Part shown: positions 44,027 through 56,700 of the stretch, in pieces
Position numbering within the stretch: position 1 is the first letter of the stretch
Layout: each line of letters starts with the position of its first letter
NCBI GenBank assembly: GCA_023313575.1
Contig: JAJTTP010000011.1
Location: forward strand, 1,178,001-1,242,000
DNA: 64,000 nucleotides
Direction of reading: 5' to 3'
From: Eutypella sp. D-1
Lineage: Eukaryota > Ascomycota > Sordariomycetes > Xylariales > Diatrypaceae
Program-made: the position numbers and the translations under genes
The notes under the pieces: generated by a model
Seen by the model: the letters and a program-made list of their open reading frames with translations, nothing else
The model's database searches: none
What the model was told of the DNA's origin: nothing

Positions 44027-47000
44027 TTTTGCTTATCGCGACAGGAAGCGAGCTCATCGCATGGCGCTGACACCTTTTGATGAACTGAGCTTAATTATTC
44101 ATGAGCAAAGAGGCACCTGCTCTGAGGTTTAGCCCGAGTCCAGTGTTACGTACTCAGCCGACTTACAGTGTGGCCGCAGTATCAACGAGATGTAAAGTCG
44201 TCCTTGTGTGCTTCGGGCGGGCACTGGTGGTTCACCTCTGGGCCCGTGTTCAGGGTGCTAAGGCCAATGGATGATGTACACTTGGGGTGACAACTAAAAC
44301 ACCGTGTTACTGCGGTAGGAACCTCATAAGAACCTCATCACCTCATGCGCCAAGTATAATTTGTAGGTATTATAGCTGGAGAATCGTGAACCCAGTGAAC
44401 ACGTTATCCACACGAGGACGCCGTCGCTACAGGCATATGAGGAGCTGAGGTGAAGACTTTCAAGTTTAAGGAAGAGGAGCAAAAAACCTAACTCATACTG
44501 GAAGGAGGGCAAGCACATGGAAAGTTCCTACAAGTGACCTAAGAGGGAGAATATCACGTCGCATTGCGTAAGTTCACAAGCCAAGCAGCAACGGCAGACA
44601 GAATGGACACTGGCACGACGAACAGGCGTACATTGTATTGTACATTGTAACTACAGCTGGGTATAACCCAATCAACCTATCTACGTGGGTGGTGCGTATA
44701 CAATGATCATGATCCCTGTCAACGGTCCCGTCCCATTAGAAATTACCAAAAATCCCAGAGCATGAGAGGTTGGACGGGCACGGTGACCCACCACAGCTCA
44801 TCTAGCCTTGTCCCCAGGCGGAAAGGTCGCGGTAAGTGATCAGCACGAATCCTACTCTTGGCCCTGAGCGCGTCTCGGGAACTTCCTGGAGATCAATTTT
44901 GCGTGGCCGCTCTAGCACTTGGGGGATTTGATATCTGATCTGTATTGTTCAAGGGGGGGTCGGCAGTCAGTCAAGCCGGGCTGGTTCGCTCTCTCCGGTG
45001 TAAAAGTGAAGGTTTCCGCCAATGATCAAAATTCTCTGCCGAACTTTTTTTTCTAGGAGGGTGGAGAGAGGGAGGTTGTCAACCGGTCCCTGTCCTTGTC
45101 CGTACCTGACATACTGGGACTGACGTGCACTGATGCAGATCCCTGCCCGGAAAGGGTTCTTGTTCCTGGTGCCGAACCGTGTTGGTAATACGCCGGGGCC
45201 GGACGAGTACAGTAAGTCTTGCAGTAAGGTCGAGCTATCGTGATTATCAAAGGTTCGTTAATCTCGTTCCTATTCTGACCCGACACCAAAAGAGCAATGG
45301 CTCCTGGGCGAGCTCCTCCTCCCCTTTTGCGCTCTTGCCCTCCTCCACCTTCGTGGAGAAGAGCGGATGCTTGTGCTGCAGATCCCGATCAAGGGTCTCT
45401 TTTCTTCTCTCTTCTCTTCGCTTTCTAGACTCTTGACCTGCTGAATAAGGCGAGGCTGGGATCTCCTAGACCCTTGGTTTTCCCTCCCAGAATAGATTAC
45501 CACGTAGTAATCAATATGCCATGTTTAGCACTAGACGCATCCTATTTATTAGGCGGTTAGGAGTAAATGCCAGAACGAAAGTAGGCGCCCAGCTGCCAGC
45601 CATCTATCCATGCTACCCTAGTTATCAACCGACACTATGCTGAACTATCTCGACTATCTAACGAACGTATCCACACCGATGCCAAATAGTCAAGGTAGTC
45701 CGGAGCAGATGAAAAATGAGCGCGAAAGACCACCAACGCCACCACATACAGTAGGACGGGTGCGTGTCTAATCTACCGTACATAGGATCATTTTCGAACC
45801 AGATATTCCATTGGACGAGACCATGCCGCCGTTGTCTCGCCTTATGGTGCGAGCCTCGCAATTTGGGGCATGGCTCAAAGACTAGTTAACTAAGCGCGTC
45901 GGGTTGGTGGTGGTTGCCAGTCCGGTCGGTCGGTGAGGTTCTCCAGTAAAGGGGGCGAGGAGGGAGGACATACATGGTCGCGGGGGCTGGTGGATGGTTA
46001 ACGATGACGAGTATTCATGGGACGCTATTGTTGTATCTAACCCATTAATACCGATTGGACCCAATGCTAACGCTCGACGGTTCTAAGCCCATTGTAACTC
46101 CCGGTGAAGAGCCGATATTATGTAGACCCGTATTATTCCCAACCACAACCACAACCACTCCCTCCTTAACAAACCCTCTCTGATATGGATCTTCGAGTGG
46201 CCATTTGATTGAGGGCGACAAGAAATAGTGCAAGGTTATAGCATCCAGTTATGAGTACCCAACAGGGTCTATCGTTTCACCCAGTTCGAGAATTAAATAG
46301 TTAAATAAAGCTGAGGCGGCTGTTTGCAAGACTAGGGGAAAAAAAAACCTCAATAGTCATCGGGTTCCGTTTGTTCGCCGCCTCATTATTAATCCCCTGG
46401 GAAATAGCTCCTCTACTCAGGGGGTATACGGTGTACACGATTGTGTCATGTGTGATGGTTCCGCAAACATGAGCGCATCGCACCCCTCCCGATGTCCCGG
46501 GTGATGATTTTCGGCGTTAAAGCCACTGTAAAGTTACGCAGGAGCTTGCCGCTGGCATACATATATGTCTTCGATGGTATAAACAAGAAGTCTTATAATG
46601 AATGATACGGGGTATAGACAGCTTCGAGCGCGGCATCCCAACCGCTATGTGCGAAGAGAAGGAAAAGGTAGAGGTACCAGGACCTCGTAGACTTATGTTC
46701 ACTGTATGATGTGTGCCAGCCCCTCCTTCTCCTGGGACCGGGAGTAGACAGTATACAAGAACACACGCCTCGGGATGCTGTATTAACATCATAGCGCGTG
46801 AAGACGGTTGGTAGTATACGTTCTGCTCGCAGGGACAATTGCCATGTATTGCTAGATATGAGGTGATATTGTAGGAGACGGTATGGTGGGGGGATGCCAA
46901 ACACAGTCGGAATTGCATGCAGGCTTCAAAACTGCTCGAGTCCAAGCATTATCCAGCCAGTAAGCCAAGTAGGGGCAGGGACACGGCTAGGTGTTTGCCA

Positions 47001-47067
47001 GCCATGACAGTCTTCCGTTACTATTCCCTACAACCTGCTTTTCCCCCGGGCCCCTTCTCATCCTCCT
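44027..47067. other. Intergenic region between two minus-strand genes
   Basis: 3 kb holding the promoter of the large disordered-protein gene and the 3' region of the CENP-Q gene. No supported gene. GC-poor and GC-rich patches alternate, and only small frames occur. Confidence 0.5.
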
Positions 47068-49201
47068 TTAGCTACCTAGCAAGACGTCCTCGAGCCTCTC
47101 CCTCCCGAGGTGGGTGGCCAACACGTCGACGAGGGCAGCGCGGCCGCCGGCAAGGGCGGGCGTGATGCCGTCGATCTGCGCGAGGTTGCCGCGCATGGTC
47201 TCCATGTGGTCAGCAATCTGGGTCGCGAGGGCCGTCAGCTCCGCGCCCTCGCTGCCGCCATCCTCTCCCGCTTTCTGGCGCCGGTCCAGGTCCAGTATAT
47301 CCGCGAACAGGTTCCCGGACCCCGGCTTGACTATCGTACTTGACTCCTCGCTGCGTATTACGCCGCCTACGTCCTCTTCACTATCATCGTCATCGTCGTC
47401 ATCACCGTCGCTCCCTTCGTGTCCGGCGCTGGCGGAAGCGAGAACGTGCAGCTTACGGCCGCGACCGCGCCTCTCGCGGGCCTGCGCTCGCGCGTTCGCT
47501 TTGAGTGTGCTCAGCACGTGGTATTCGTTCTCGAGCTCGCGCTGGGCGCGGTCGCGCTCGCGGCGGAGGAGCTCGACACTATGGAGGAGCGGGTCGAGGG
47601 CGGTCTCTAGGCCGCGGATGCCGGCGACAGTGCGCTCGTACTCGAGCTCGTCCTCGCGCGGCCTGGCTCGGCCGCCGCCTTTTGCGCCATCCTTGCTGGC
47701 ATCTGCGCGGGTAGTAGTACCGCCCGCTTGGGGAGGCGGGAACGGCAGGCCCCTCGAGAGCTTGGAGCGTAGGCGGTTGGAGACGGCGCCTAGTGCTGCG
47801 GCTGCCTGCGCTCGCCGCGCGGGGTTGTTGAGGCGTAGTAGGACGGGCCGCGAGGCCGTAACTAGAAGGTCTGTCACGCTGCTGATGGAAGACGGGTCGA
47901 GCGGCGCCCACTTGGACTCAATGACGCCTCGAGGGACGCGACGGGTGTGCGTCGCTATATGTCGGTAGGGTGGGCGTTCGGGCTCCGGTTCGGGCTCTGG
48001 CGAAGCGTCGGCGGGGGGTGTTGGTGGTCTCTTGCGTTTCCTCTTAGGGTTAGAATCGGTCTTTGAGACATCTTGTGCGTGTGTCTCAGAAGCGGCAGAC
48101 GGCTCTTCCGCTATAGAATCATCTTCCTGGTCTCGACGACGACGTCCATGGCGGGATTTGGCAGTACGTTGGGTCGAAGAGGCTTCTGCTGCTTCGTTGT
48201 CTTCCGATTGTGGTGGTGCTCGACCTTTTCTCTTTGATTTTCTAGGGACTTCCTGTTGCTCTTCATCATCCTGCTCGTCGGCATTCTGAACTTGTTGTAA
48301 TGATGAGCGCATTCGTCTTTGCTTCGCCCGCGGGGCCGACGTAGGCTCTTGCCCATGTGTAGTTGAGGATTGCTTCTTCGACTTTCCTCTCTTCGTCCTC
48401 GATTGTGGCCCGGACTCTTCCTCTGCTTCTCCATCTGCTTCGGCTTCGGCCTCGGCCTCTGCCTCGGAATTGACTTGAGCACTGGCCGCTGGCCGCCGTC
48501 GCCTTGTCCCATCCCCCTTAGCCTGGTTCTTTCGTCTCGTAGCTGTCGGGGAGACCTCCTGCAGTGATTTTCCGGCCTCGGCAGACACTCTCTGTAGTCC
48601 TGCCTTATTATTTGGGCTCTTGTACCATTCGCCCATAGGTTTACGCTCCCTTCCACTCCGTCGAAGTAGGCTTGAGTTTCCTTCGTCTTCGTTCTCGTCA
48701 TCCGCCTCCTCCTCCTCAGCCACAGGTTCTTGGGGTTCCTTGGCATTCTTCGTCCCCTTTCGCGTAGGACGGGCGGCTCTCTCATTCCGTGTAGTATCCG
48801 GGCCTTGGTTCTTCTGCCTTTCATGTTTGTCGTTGCTCTCTTCACCACGGCCCTTTTTCTTCTTCGTGGGCTGTAACTGGGACGGAGGGTTCATTTGATC
48901 CGCCTCGCCCGCCTCGTCTGCCTCAACTACCCTCGCAGTCCGTCCTCGTTTCCTCGGGCGCGTCTCCTCGGCCAAATCTGGTTCTTCCATGTCTTGCTGA
49001 AGTGTAGCTGTTGACCTGCCTGCTCTCGTGAGGGTGCGCTGCTGTTGAGACTTTGACGACGCGTCTTCGGTATTCCGCGACGCGTTTGACGGGCGGCCGC
49101 GTTTGCGCTTCTGATTTGCGGGTTGAGAGACCTACAAGAAATTACTGAGCGACGCTGACAAACATAACAAACAGGGGAGAGGGGGGGCATGAGCTTACCA
49201 T
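47068..49201 (-). CDS. fta7: Inner kinetochore protein CENP-Q / Fta7 (Okp1 counterpart)
   Basis: Coding exons are 49201-49199 (the ATG only) and 49131-47068, giving 688 residues. The long N-terminal half is charged and disordered with nuclear-type basic patches (KRKRGRP, PRKRGR, KKKKGRG) and EAEAEAEAEADGEAEEE repeats. From about residue 406 the conserved CENP-Q region begins: ESKWAPLDPSSISSVTDLL, RPVLLRLNN, RRAQAAAALGAVSNRLRSKL, a coiled coil LETALDPLLHSVELLRRERD, an acidic DDDDDDDSEED linker, and the closing helix HMETMRGNLAQIDGITPAL. CENP-Q pairs with CENP-U in the constitutive centromere-associated network that joins centromeric nucleosomes to the outer kinetochore. It is divergent from the ER-protein gene, and Nkp2/Cnl2 of the same network lies 2.8 kb away. 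Confidence 0.88.
49132..49198 (-). other. Intron placed directly after the CENP-Q start codon
   Basis: GTAAGC begins at the base after ATG (49201-49199) and the intron ends in TTGTAG, 67 nt. The next exon reads VSQPANQKRKRGRP in frame. Without this splice the frame from the ATG hits no CENP-Q sequence. Confidence 0.75.
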
Positions 49202-50719
49202 TGTAGTGTAGTGAGAGAACACCTACGAGGACTTAAGTGATTGTTGAAGATTTAGTTATGTCGTCATGTCATAACCCGCTCAAACCTAGTGGCCTGGTGG
49301 TAATATATGATGATAGTAGTACTTGGTACCTGCTATAGCACACCAGAGCACTTGTTTACAGATACGGTTAAAGTGTGGCAGCTTGTGGCTGATGCATATC
49401 AATAAACAAATGGGGGACGGGTTGAGAGGGGTTATGCACTATAACGATGACATTCATATATGAGGTAGATATTAATTGACGGTCATAGCTCCCTCCATAT
49501 AAATAGATACCCGTGATCCTAGGTAACATTTACATACCTAGGTATATAACATTGTTAGATGTAGGCGATGCATAATGTACTGTCTACCTACATCCATCTA
49601 GGTAAGTCGCATGCTTTAGTACACGGTAAGTAGTAGTATGTAGAACATCCCCACAGGGGTTCAAAACTCCAACAAGTTTCGTGCTTTTGTTCCAATGTGC
49701 AAGCTTGGGAACAGCTTGTTGGCTCGGTATGGGTATGGCCAAGTATGGCCCGGGGTATCTGTACATGTGGGGTTAGATCCAGGGATGTTGATTTTTGATG
49801 AGCCTTGGCGAATATTTTAGGTACACACTTAAGTGCCAAAGTGCCTAAGAGGTGCTTGTAAATTTTGTAAGAGACACTTCTCATGTGGGAAATAAAAATG
49901 GAAAATCATGAAAAGGATGGAGAAGTTGAGGAAGCCAGGTAAGCCTGACTTGCCAGCCAACAGCTTGCCTCATAGTAATAACCTGCCTAGCAGCTCAGCT
50001 AGAGGGATCCCTAGTACACACAAGGTATAGCTAGCATACCTTACCTGCCTAAGTATTGAGCCAAGTACATAGTTAGGATAAGATGATACCGAGAGCTGCC
50101 AGGTAGCATTTTCCTATTAGTGAGCACATATGTATTGTTCCAGTTGACTATCGGTGAAGTTGAAAAAGAAAAAAGTAAAAAAAAAAAAAAAGGTAGGCTG
50201 GTACATTTCATCTTCTTCTCTGTATTGTCGCTTTTCTGTTTCTCGGCTTCTCACAAAGTATCCAAGCCTACGACCCTTCAGGTATCAGATTCTAAGACCT
50301 TGTCTTCGTCAATTAGCTTCAGGTGTCTTGAGGTATCTGTTCTGCCGTAAGTCAAATGCATTAATGGGAGGGAGCGGATGAAACCTTATTTCCCTATCTC
50401 TCTATTTCCACCCGTCCCCTCATTACATCATCCCGTCATCTTGTCGTCTTGCAGGGAGATTGTCTCATTGAAGCCGACGGGTCTGAACTTTAAATTCTAA
50501 ATCCCCGATGTATCTTCTATGTACATGATGATAGACGTCGGAGTGCTATGGTTAGCCCGGGCGCCGTGCTTTCCCATTTCGCATCAATTGCCTATACACC
50601 AAAAATAGACGAGACAGGAGACAATTGAAAGATATGGAGTGAACCCCGAGCTGACCTCAAGACTATCAGAGCTCCGTCCAACCATCTACCCTACCCCCCG
50701 GTGTCAACCAGCTGCAAAG
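49202..50719. promoter_or_regulatory. Divergent region between CENP-Q and ER-protein genes
   Basis: 1.5 kb without a gene. It contains CCTAGG-type palindromic motifs (49518, 49540 and related strings near 49599) and an A-rich run near 50175-50192. It holds the promoters of both flanking genes. Confidence 0.45.
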
Positions 50720-51780
50720 ATGCGATTCTTCTCCGCCGCCGCCGCTCTTCTCGGGCTGCCCGTGCTCGCCGCTGCCGAGGTACCCGAGTACCAGGCTCAA
50801 TTTCAGCAGATCCTTGGTCCTTATATCGACAAAGTCAAGCCCTACATCCCGAACCCCAACAAGCACGACCCTGTCGGCGCCGCCGAGGCCAAGGCCGGGT
50901 CCCTGAACCTCGACATCTTGACCTTGAACAACTGGAACAGCACCCTCTTCGGCCCGGTCACTCCGGAGACTACGGATCCGGTCGAGTGGTGGGTTCTGTT
51001 CACCGGCGGGAACAAGACTTGCTTTGGTAAGTGTGAAGCACGAGGCATCATAACCAATTTCTCTTCCCTCTTCCCTCTTTACTCTTTACTCTTTACTCTT
51101 TACTCTTTACTCTTTACTCTTTACTCTTTACTCTTTACTCTTTACTCTTTACTCTTTACTCTTTACTCTTTACTCTTGATGCTGACGTCGTATAACAGGC
51201 CATTGCCACCGAGTCGAGGAGGCTTTCAATCAGACAGCCGCCAAATTCGCCCTTGAGCCCAACGGCCCCCATACCGCCCTGGTCAACTGCGACAACCAGC
51301 CCGTCCTCTGCAACGCCTGGTCCGCCCCCACCGGCGCCTTCTGGATCTTCGAGATCCTGCCCGCCCCGGCCCCTATCAACATCTACACCAAGCGCTTCAA
51401 CATGACCACCGTGACCTCTGACGACTTCGTCCAGCTGCACCAGGATGGCCACAGGGCCAACGCTAAGCTGCATGACGGGTTCTTCCACCCCTACAACGGA
51501 CAGCTGGCCCAGTACGGCCTCTCCACCGCTGTGGGTTACGTCCTGTGGATCATGAACGCCATCCCCAGCTGGGCTTTCATGATTGGTGTCTCCATGCTTA
51601 GCCGCACTATGATGTAAGTCAACCCACCCTATACCTGCCGGCCAGCAATGCCTGGCATGCAGACCCATATTGTCGTTGCGGTCCTAACGTAGGGAAAAAA
51701 AAAACAGGTCGAACCGCATGCAGAACCAGGCTGCTGGCCCCGGTCGCCCTGCCGCTGCTGGCGGGGCTGCGCCGCAATAA
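50720..51780 (+). CDS. ER-targeted thioredoxin-like membrane protein
   Basis: Exons 50720-51026, 51199-51613 and 51708-51780 total 795 nt and give 264 residues. The start ATG opens a clear signal peptide (MRFFSAAAALLGLPVLAAAE). The lumenal part has WWVLFTGGNKTCFGHCHRVEE, where a strand is followed by a C-x3-C pair, then VNCDNQPVLCNAWSAPTGAFW, matching the strand order of a thioredoxin fold. N-glycosylation sequons (NST, NKT, NQT, NMT) support passage through the ER. A hydrophobic segment near the C-terminus (AVGYVLWIMNAIPSWAFMIGV) is the likely membrane anchor, leaving a short Gly/Ala/Pro tail in the cytosol. The family appears fungal and unnamed. A role in disulfide handling is inferred. The first intron interrupts the C-x3-C motif and is filled by a heptanucleotide array. 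Confidence 0.78.
51079..51176 (+). repeat. (TTACTCT)14 tandem array inside an intron
   Basis: Fourteen perfect 7-bp units (98 bp) within the 172-nt first intron of the ER-protein gene. The tract is pyrimidine-rich on the sense strand and ends 22 bp before the acceptor, so it extends the polypyrimidine region. Copy number is likely to vary between strains. Confidence 0.95.
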
Positions 51781-52044
51781 GGGAGGCAGATTGTATGATG
51801 TGGGTTAATGTGAGATGCTAGGCTATGATATTGGTGGGTTCGGCTTGAATAGTTGGTTGGGAGGCTGGCGGCGTGGAGAGCGTTACCATCGGATATGGAA
51901 ACACGCTCTACCAGGTTGATGTAGAGTTCGGCTTTCCATGCCGGGCCATCTTTGTATAGTTATATATATATTTCTGTGGCGACTTGCAAGGAGAAATAAA
52001 TCAATGAAGAAATGGAATAAAAAGCATTTGATGTCACCGCTCTC

Positions 52045-52772
52045 TCAACTCTTCTGCTTGCACACGTCCTGGAGGCCTTCGAGACCATCCAGAACTTCGG
52101 TTCGGAGGTTGGGATTCGCCAGCCGGCCGTAGCGGAGGTCGCTCATGTTGCCGACCGTCTGCTTGACGGATTCGAGCAGGGCGGCTTCCTCTTCTTCCAG
52201 CTTCCGCAGCTCCGCCTCGACGTCCCCGACGGCGTCTTCTAGCTCGGGCAGTATTGACAGAAGATCGTGGGGTTTCGGCCGCGTCGTGTTGGAGGTGGGT
52301 CCGAATAGCTGCACGCACAGAGACACCACAGATTAGCAAAATGCGGATGTCCCAACACATTCCGCGTGCGCAGGGGCAGGCAGAAACAGGCAGGCAGCCA
52401 AGTCTAGATATAACCGTAGCCACAGCCACAGCCATAGACAATAGACATAGACATGGGCCCTCATGTGAAACATACCGTGCGCTCGATCTCGATCTCGTCA
52501 TCCTGCTCGTCCTGCTCGGCCTCGCGCCTCTCCTTGACGACCTGGCGGCGCAGCGCCTTGCCCTGGCGGACCTGGGCGGCGATGCCCTCGGACACGGCCC
52601 CAACCACGGCGCCGCGCTGCTGCTGCAGGTCGCGATAGAGTGCCCGCACCCGCGGCGACGACTGCTGCGATTTGGGAAAGTACGATGTGAATTCTTGCAG
52701 CGTCACGATGTTCGGGAGCTGCGCCGGCAGGAGTAGGTAGTTGTTCAGGATTGCCGCCTCATTGGGTGCCAT
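52045..52772 (-). CDS. cnl2: Kinetochore subunit Cnl2 / Nkp2
   Basis: Exons 52772-52476 and 52308-52045 total 561 nt and give 186 residues, with a 167-nt intron. The N-terminus (NEAAILNNYLLLPAQLPNIVTLQEFTSYFP then RVRALYRDLQQQR) matches the Cnl2/NKP2 family (PF09447). A charged helical middle ends the first exon. The second exon contributes a coiled coil (ELEDAVGDVEAELRKLEEEE) and LANPNLRTEVLDGLEGLQDV. Nkp2 works with Nkp1 next to the CENP-Q/CENP-U module of the inner kinetochore. It is convergent with the ER-protein gene and divergent from Eaf3/MRG15. Confidence 0.85.
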
Positions 52773-53749
52773 GATGTCGCCTTCCTTTTTTCTTTTCTCT
52801 TTCTTCTTTCTTTTTTTTCTTTTTTCGTATTCTCTTTTTCCCCCTGCGAGCTGTCCTTTGAGCGCTCTTGATATGGTGGCCGATGTATCCGTGATTGGGG
52901 TCGTAATTGGATAATACGTAGGCAGGGCCGAGCCACGGTTAGAGGCCTACCTAGTAGTGTTAAAATAGTAACTGGGGGTACCTTCAGAATTACACAAAGT
53001 ATAAATTACATATTTTCAAACTTAGGAAAAGGAGACCTCGATTTGGTATCGCTTTCATATTGTTTCCAGCCGGATAATAATAATAATAAAAGTCACTATA
53101 TTCGATACAAAGGTACTGCTAACATTTTGATACGGTAATAATCATTCAATTAACCGCAGCTAGTCGCGTCTGGTAGCGCGTTCGGGGGGGTTTATCCACT
53201 TAAACGTGCAATCCCCGTTTCGCGGTTTCGTTTCCCCTTATCGGCTTGTCGGGGGTCTTTCTCAGAAACACGCAGGGCAAGAGCAACCTCCCCCAAGTTT
53301 GGACCTACCAGTCGAACAAACCGGCAAAGAGCATTCCAAGCACAAGCAACCTGGAAACCTTACCACATAAGTACCTACCTCTTATGTAGGCCGGTTTACT
53401 TAGCCTACAGGTATTCATAGATTTCACCCCCTAGGTAGACAAAGTTGTTAGCTTTGGATGGAAACTTGAACTCGTCGCCACCTCCCAGCGATTCTACCTG
53501 GCCTCCCCTTGGTTCTCTGTCTCGTCGGGCATCTCCCAAATCGGCCGTTTCCCTTTTCTGCACTTTATACAATACACCCCCTTCATTCCATCAACATCCA
53601 TCTTCTTCCACACGGGTGTGCCCCTGTTCCTGCTCCGGTCACCTGATCTGATCCGTGATACACCGTTGGTCATCACTGCAGCGTACGCGACCAGCAGGAT
53701 CAGCTAAGCAGGATAAACAGTGATCTCGAGATCAAGAAAAAAAAAAACC
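52773..53749. promoter_or_regulatory. Divergent region between Cnl2/Nkp2 and Eaf3/MRG15
   Basis: 977 bp without a gene. A pyrimidine tract (about 52790-52827, purine-rich in the Cnl2 leader) lies beside the Cnl2 start, and an A12 run lies just before the Eaf3 start. Both promoters must be here. Confidence 0.5.
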
Positions 53750-56700
53750 ATGGCGCCCTCCAAAAACGCCCAGGCTCTCCCCTACGCCAAGGATGAGAAG
53801 GTCCTCTGCTTTCACGGCGACCTGATGTACGAGGCCAAGATCATCGAGATCAGGCAGGGCGCGTCGGGCTCCGGCGGCAACGCCAAAGACGGCAAGTCCG
53901 CCAACGGCGACCGCCACCGTGGTGGTGGTGGTGGTGGTGGTGACCACGGCAACGAGGTCAAGTACCTCGTGCACTACAAGGGCTGGAAGTCGAGCTGGGA
54001 CGACTGGGTCACGGCCGACCGCATCCGCAAGTTCGACGACGAGAACAAGATCCTCGCCTCCACCCTCAAGAACGCCGCCCAGAGCCGCGGCCAGGGCGGC
54101 CATCACTACGGCAGGGGCGGCCCTGTCGGTGGCCCCGGTAAGAAGGGCGCCCCCGACCTATCCTCCGCCCGCGGCAGCGAGGAACGCGGGTCTGGCGCCC
54201 CCAGCTTTGCCGGCCGCGGTCCTAGGCGCGGCCGCGACTACGAGCTCGAGAATGTGAGTCCCTTTCAACAAGTTTCTTTTCCTCAGTATTATTTCCCTCT
54301 GGTTTTCTTGATTTTCTATTATTCCACTCCTGTTTTTATTTTTATTTTTGCGTACAGTGTTTGTATAAGTGATTTACCCTTACCTCCGGTTTGGAATGAC
54401 CTGGGAATCTCTAAGGGGATTTTTCCGACCCTCCGCTCCTTGGCAATGTCAGGAACTCGCAACACTCGTTTGTCCCTATGGACTGGGGCCCTTTGACGCC
54501 ATTATCCCCGCAACGGTCTCTACCCGCCTGGGTAGTAGTTCGGGGAGACACTCGGCAACTCCGTCCGCAGCTCCTAACTTGACTGGCGCCTTGCCCTTTC
54601 CTTGCTCTAAGAGTTCCATCTAAGAGGGCAACTCTATATTTTCAGCCAGCTGCTCATCTCTCCTTCAACGCCTGTCTAGCTTGGAGATGCCTACTTTATG
54701 TGTCTCCGTCTCCGCTTCTATCGAAACTAGCCGTCTCAAGACTTCAGAATTCTGGCGTTCAAAAAGAAGTAGAGAAGGGGGATGGGTGGCTGGCTCCACA
54801 TAATGCAACAGGGAGGATAATTGCTTGGAGTTTTCAATCAATTCCGTCCTTGCATGCCTCCATCTTTCGCCGTACTGCTCAACCTCTAATAAGTGTCATG
54901 GACTGCGATTCTGTCGTGCACCAAGGGCGCTTGGTCCCGTGGGAGGGGAGGAGGCATTCGGTTGTCCTTATGCCAGAAAAATATCGACACTGAGAACCCA
55001 GTATCGAACGACCTCGTCGATGTTGGAACCTGTCTAAAAGCACCATCCTCTCCGATTTGCACGCCCACCACATGCACATATCTAGCGACCTTGGTCCCCT
55101 GTATTTTGGATCACCTCTACGCTTCGAGAAGACAGTCAATTGCTTAGGGGCCACTTGTACTAGCGCCATCTCAATATGGTCTCCTGCCCGGCTAGGACGA
55201 CTTTATGGTCAGCTTGAGTTATGACTGGTCACAGGTCTCTCTTCCCATTCAGAGCTCCCCTATTCATGTTCTGTATAGGATCATCACCAGACTGGTGTTA
55301 GTCAACGTTGGCGACTCTGCTAGTGTCGAGAGCACTCGGCCACATCTCAGAGGATGGCTGGCCTGAAGGAGAACAATATGTCGAATATGTTTTGGCGGTA
55401 CCAGCGCACCAACACACCAACACGACCCTGTAGTCGTCTCTATACTATATATACAACACAGACTCTACAGCATACAGACCATTTTCCTGTCTTCAGCATG
55501 TCGCCATGAAAGAGGTGTTATCAGTAGCGCGATAAGGTTGGGGCTGCGGTTGTGTCAACAATAGGAGTGGTTATTCCACCCGGGGCTAGCACCCTCTTAT
55601 GGTCCATCTAAGCCACGACGTTCATTCAGGTCGTCAATAGGACAGACAATAGGAACGCGACCACGCGTGCCTTCCATATCTATATCGCTGCTAGTTCTAC
55701 AAAATCTTCAGCGTCCTCGAGAAAGAGAAAAACTATATTATCCCACAGACACATCTTTCTACAACTCTCCCATCTACCTTTTGGCTTTCTTCTTGGAACA
55801 TCTTTCTCAGGATAACCTCACGCAACGAAGACATCGCTTTACACCCCCTTCAACATCTGGACTATCGATATCTTCATCCACAACGACATACATCACATCC
55901 CTTATAGTCACGATGGCCCCAATGACCGAGAAGCCTACTCCCAGACGTAGCGGTCGATTGTCTTCTGCGTCTCGTTCTCCCGACCGCCCAGGCTCGACAA
56001 AACTTCCGTCTTCTCCGCTCAGCAAGGTTTCTGCAGGTCGTGTACAGAAGACCACTTCTAAAGCAAAGAATGCCAATGTCGTCCGCAGGGTGGTCGAGGT
56101 TCGGTATACTAAATCTACCAACATGCTCTTCATCAAGATGGAGGCCGTCGATCCGGCAGGCCAGTCAGACGAGGCGATTCACGCTCGGCAGCAAGCGTTC
56201 ATAGAAGTCGAATCTTGCCTCGCTGATGATGGAGAAAAGCGAGACCATCTTACCAACCTCCCACCTCCTGGCTTCAGCTACGTCGACAAGAACGGCCATT
56301 ACAGCCACCCTGACAATCGTTTCCCGATGTTGGGCTATCGGTCACACCCGCGTGTCCCTCCTCCCCCTCCAGAGCATCCCAAGATCAGAGAGGCTCGGCG
56401 GAGACGCACTATGACCACAGAGAAAGCCATCTACTACCAGTCCATGCCACACCATGTCCATGTTCCGACGGCGGGCATCCCCAAGGACGAGAACGCCACT
56501 CGCCGCCTGAAGCCTCCTGGCCCCAACTTCCCTGGCTACCAACAGTTCCTTCAGGAACAGGCCAAGCTGAGGCAGATAGGTGCTGGTCAACCTACGGCCA
56601 CTCAATACAACAGAAACCAACACAACGAAGTGCCTCGAAAGGGATCCGGCCTCGTTCAAGCTTGCCTGGTTAGATAACAAACGCCAAAACCCCTGTCAGA

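Noticed and set aside
47114..47968. 284-codon Ser/Arg-rich frame on the plus strand
   Set aside because: Antisense of the CENP-Q conserved domain. No protein-like pattern.
48111..48848. 245-codon Arg-rich frame on the minus strand
   Set aside because: A shifted frame of the charged N-terminal half of CENP-Q, open only because of its low stop content.
51079..51176. Translated LYSLLFT repeat as a protein repeat or CRISPR-like array
   Set aside because: The 7-bp units lie wholly inside an intron and have no spacers, so it is a simple tandem repeat.
54700..55169. Overlapping short frames on both strands in the first half of the Eaf3 intron
   Set aside because: About 60-97 codons each, no motif, competing frames on both strands. 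Treated as intron sequence.
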